Shown here in pieces: positions 62,346 through 64,000 of a stretch of 64,000 bases of DNA. Origin of the DNA: Amphiura filiformis (Eukaryota; Echinodermata; Ophiuroidea; Amphilepidida; Amphiuridae). Every line of letters starts with the position of its first letter. Positions within the stretch are counted from its first letter, which is position 1. Made by a program: the position numbers and the translations under genes. The stretch spans positions 17,190,493 through 17,254,492 of the forward strand of contig NC_092647.1 in NCBI RefSeq assembly GCF_039555335.1. The letters are read 5' to 3'. The notes under the pieces are model-generated. The model ran no database searches and was not told the origin of the DNA. It saw only the letters and a program-made list of their open reading frames with translations.

Positions 62346-63123
62346 CATCAGCTGACGGAAGCCCAACTGCCCGCTTCGATTTCGTACATGATTTCTTTCA
62401 TGTATTTTTTGTAATCAAATGTGTTAACAGAATTGTTTCAATCCGGTCTGGCAAGTTGTTCCGGAAGTAACTATGATACTATATTTAAGTAGGCACTTAC
62501 ATACACAGTGTATGTGAGTATGCTGTAGAATATGATAATATTGATGGAGACATTTTTTTTCAAGACTGCTGCAATTTGGTCGTAGAAACTTTTTTACCGG
62601 GTTTCGGTGAAATAATGTCTCTAGTTGAAAATACTAGCCGTCGTTTTATCTTTTCAGTTTCTGTTTCCGTATCCGTAACAGTTTTTGTAAGTCATTGTTA
62701 TTCTGAAGTGGTAGTCTCCCAGGTGTGACCAATCTTTTATTCTAGCCTTTTGTTAGTTACTGAAAATTTGAAGCTCGTGAATTTCAGTTTTCGTTTTGGT
62801 AAGTTATATTGATTTTTTACATAAAACCTTGAGATGTGCGGTTGGGTGCTAATCTAGACAAAAGAAGAGTCTAAATTTTACGGTCCTAAATTCGCGGTAA
62901 ATTGTACGGCTTCAATTGACTTGTGTTTGGTGTATATGGTCGAATCCAACCAAAAGTGTCCACGGGCCAAAAATAAAAGTCCGAAATAAAAATGTCTCCA
63001 CAATTTTTTCCCTTTTTCCATTGATTGATGACATATTGGCCTTACAGGAACCAAAAGTGCCATTACTAATCTTGAAAAATAAATCCAGGACGTGTGATAG
63101 TAAATGTGATATCAAAACCCAAT
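62346..63123. other. Non-coding, nothing recognised
   Basis: Short frames on both strands without domains. An EEP-like or RT-like signal is absent here. Confidence 0.4.
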
Positions 63124-63880
63124 GTTACCTACGAATACCACTAGGATGCTTTCACTATCGCAATACTAATCAACCTAAAACAAATAATATTCCCATTAAC
63201 GTTTTTTTCGTGTAATGTAGACCACAGGGTGTCAGAAAAATGCTATCTCAACCAGAAAATATTTGTTTTTATTTTTATAACGCGATCAATATGATCTTAG
63301 TCAATTTATGCTAGTTTATTTTTGAAAATGAAGTTTAGGTCAGTTTCTGTATTTTATTTATCAAATGAGTATGAATCAATTTACACATTGTATAAGAACG
63401 AGTAGGATATATGTTTTCAAGAATATTAGGAATTATAAGCATACACCTAACGCTTTATACAATGAAAAGGTGAACAAACCCGGGTATTCGTAGGTAACAT
63501 GAGCAATTTAACAATATCTATATTGAGTTTAGAGGTTTAAAGTTTGCTATTATGGTAATGAATTAATAAAATGGTAGTTTTAGATCTCTTTCAGATGGTA
63601 CGTCCAAATGAATAAATGCTATTACCTTAGATCAAAATTTTTTTGATGCTTTTAGCAAGATTTTGACCACTTCATTTTCATTGATATACAAGTAGTTAAT
63701 CAGCAATTTTACATAATAAATAATAGTTGAATGAATTCGTATATGGGTAATAATAGTGTCCTGGGGTACCGCTTAAAGTTTTTGACAATTAATTTCCATT
63801 GGTAGCGACACTTCATTACACATGTCATGTATTATGCTGTATTCGTAAGTAACATTTCAGTATTTGTAGGTAAGAATTAG
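63124..63880. repeat. Recurring TATTCGTAGGTAACAT motif
   Basis: The motif or its complement appears at 63124-63137 (GTTACCTACGAATA), 63485-63500, 63840-63855 (one change) and 63861-63874 (TATTTGTAGGTAAG). This mirrors the design of the internal-motif MITEs at 13942, 20496 and 47636, but the ends of the element were not found. A CACAGGGTGTCAGAAAAATG mariner-like string lies at ~63223. Confidence 0.5.
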
Positions 63881-64000
63881 ACTGTTGGTGGATATCCCAA
63901 TCAAAACTTCATTTTATAAAGCACTTTGAATGTATCATTTTCTTTATGTGCGTTTATTGATACTTTAGACCCTATCATGTATTAATAATGTCGGTTCACA
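63881..64000. other. Window end, nothing recognised
   Basis: AT-rich, no feature. Confidence 0.3.

Overview
The window looks like intron-rich, repeat-dense DNA from a marine invertebrate deuterostome, most likely an echinoderm. This is inferred from its content: a split gene with GT-AG introns, many CR1/L2/RTE-like retrotransposon fragments, a CR1-like element with a 2A-like peptide, a foldback element with tandem-repeat arms, and a cluster of Helitron-like repeats. The species cannot be proven from the sequence. No operons, CRISPR arrays or intact autonomous transposons were seen.

One host gene can be assembled with confidence. It lies on the minus strand from 23224 down to 5392, in at least eight exons whose phases all join. 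It encodes an ankyrin-Roc-COR (Roco family) protein most like the middle of death-associated protein kinase 1: an ankyrin repeat, a P-loop GNPAAGKTT, a WDCAGQ switch motif, a VGSHLD motif, and the start of a COR domain. Both ends are missing or unresolved, and no kinase domain is visible. Its introns (0.2 to 9.7 kb) are filled with miniature transposons.

Layout. 1-5 kb: retrotransposon pieces and tandem repeats. 5-23 kb: the Roco gene, with a CCCAGCAAAC/AACGTTTT MITE, a ~1 kb terminal-inverted-repeat element, two hAT-type MITEs with 8-bp duplications, a mariner-like element with ~200-bp inverted repeats, and two elements with CGTCG ends and 4-bp duplications. 23-34 kb: mostly non-coding, with a Harbinger-like MITE, a TTAA-flanked palindromic MITE, duplicated segments, a CT-rich microsatellite and a tRNA-like fragment. 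34.07-39.04 kb: four head-to-tail Helitron-like units built on ~150-bp repeats carrying GGGTCAAAGGTCA (a DR1-like motif). 40.8-47 kb: two retrotransposon fragments and another CGTCG-end element. 47.6-55.1 kb: a TIR element, a second TTAA palindromic MITE, and a 5.5-kb foldback element inserted into an older inverted-repeat element. 56.5-59 kb: a frameshifted CR1-like element with a 2A-like motif, two PHD-like fingers, an endonuclease and the start of a reverse transcriptase. 60.6-62.3 kb: a decayed RTE-like element on the minus strand. 62.3-64 kb: non-coding, with a recurring TATTCGTAGGTAACAT motif.

Apart from the Roco gene, nearly everything recognisable is mobile DNA or its remains. The strongest leads are the Helitron-like concatemer with matched hairpin/terminal sequences, the nested foldback element, and the elements that repeat their terminal motif many times internally.
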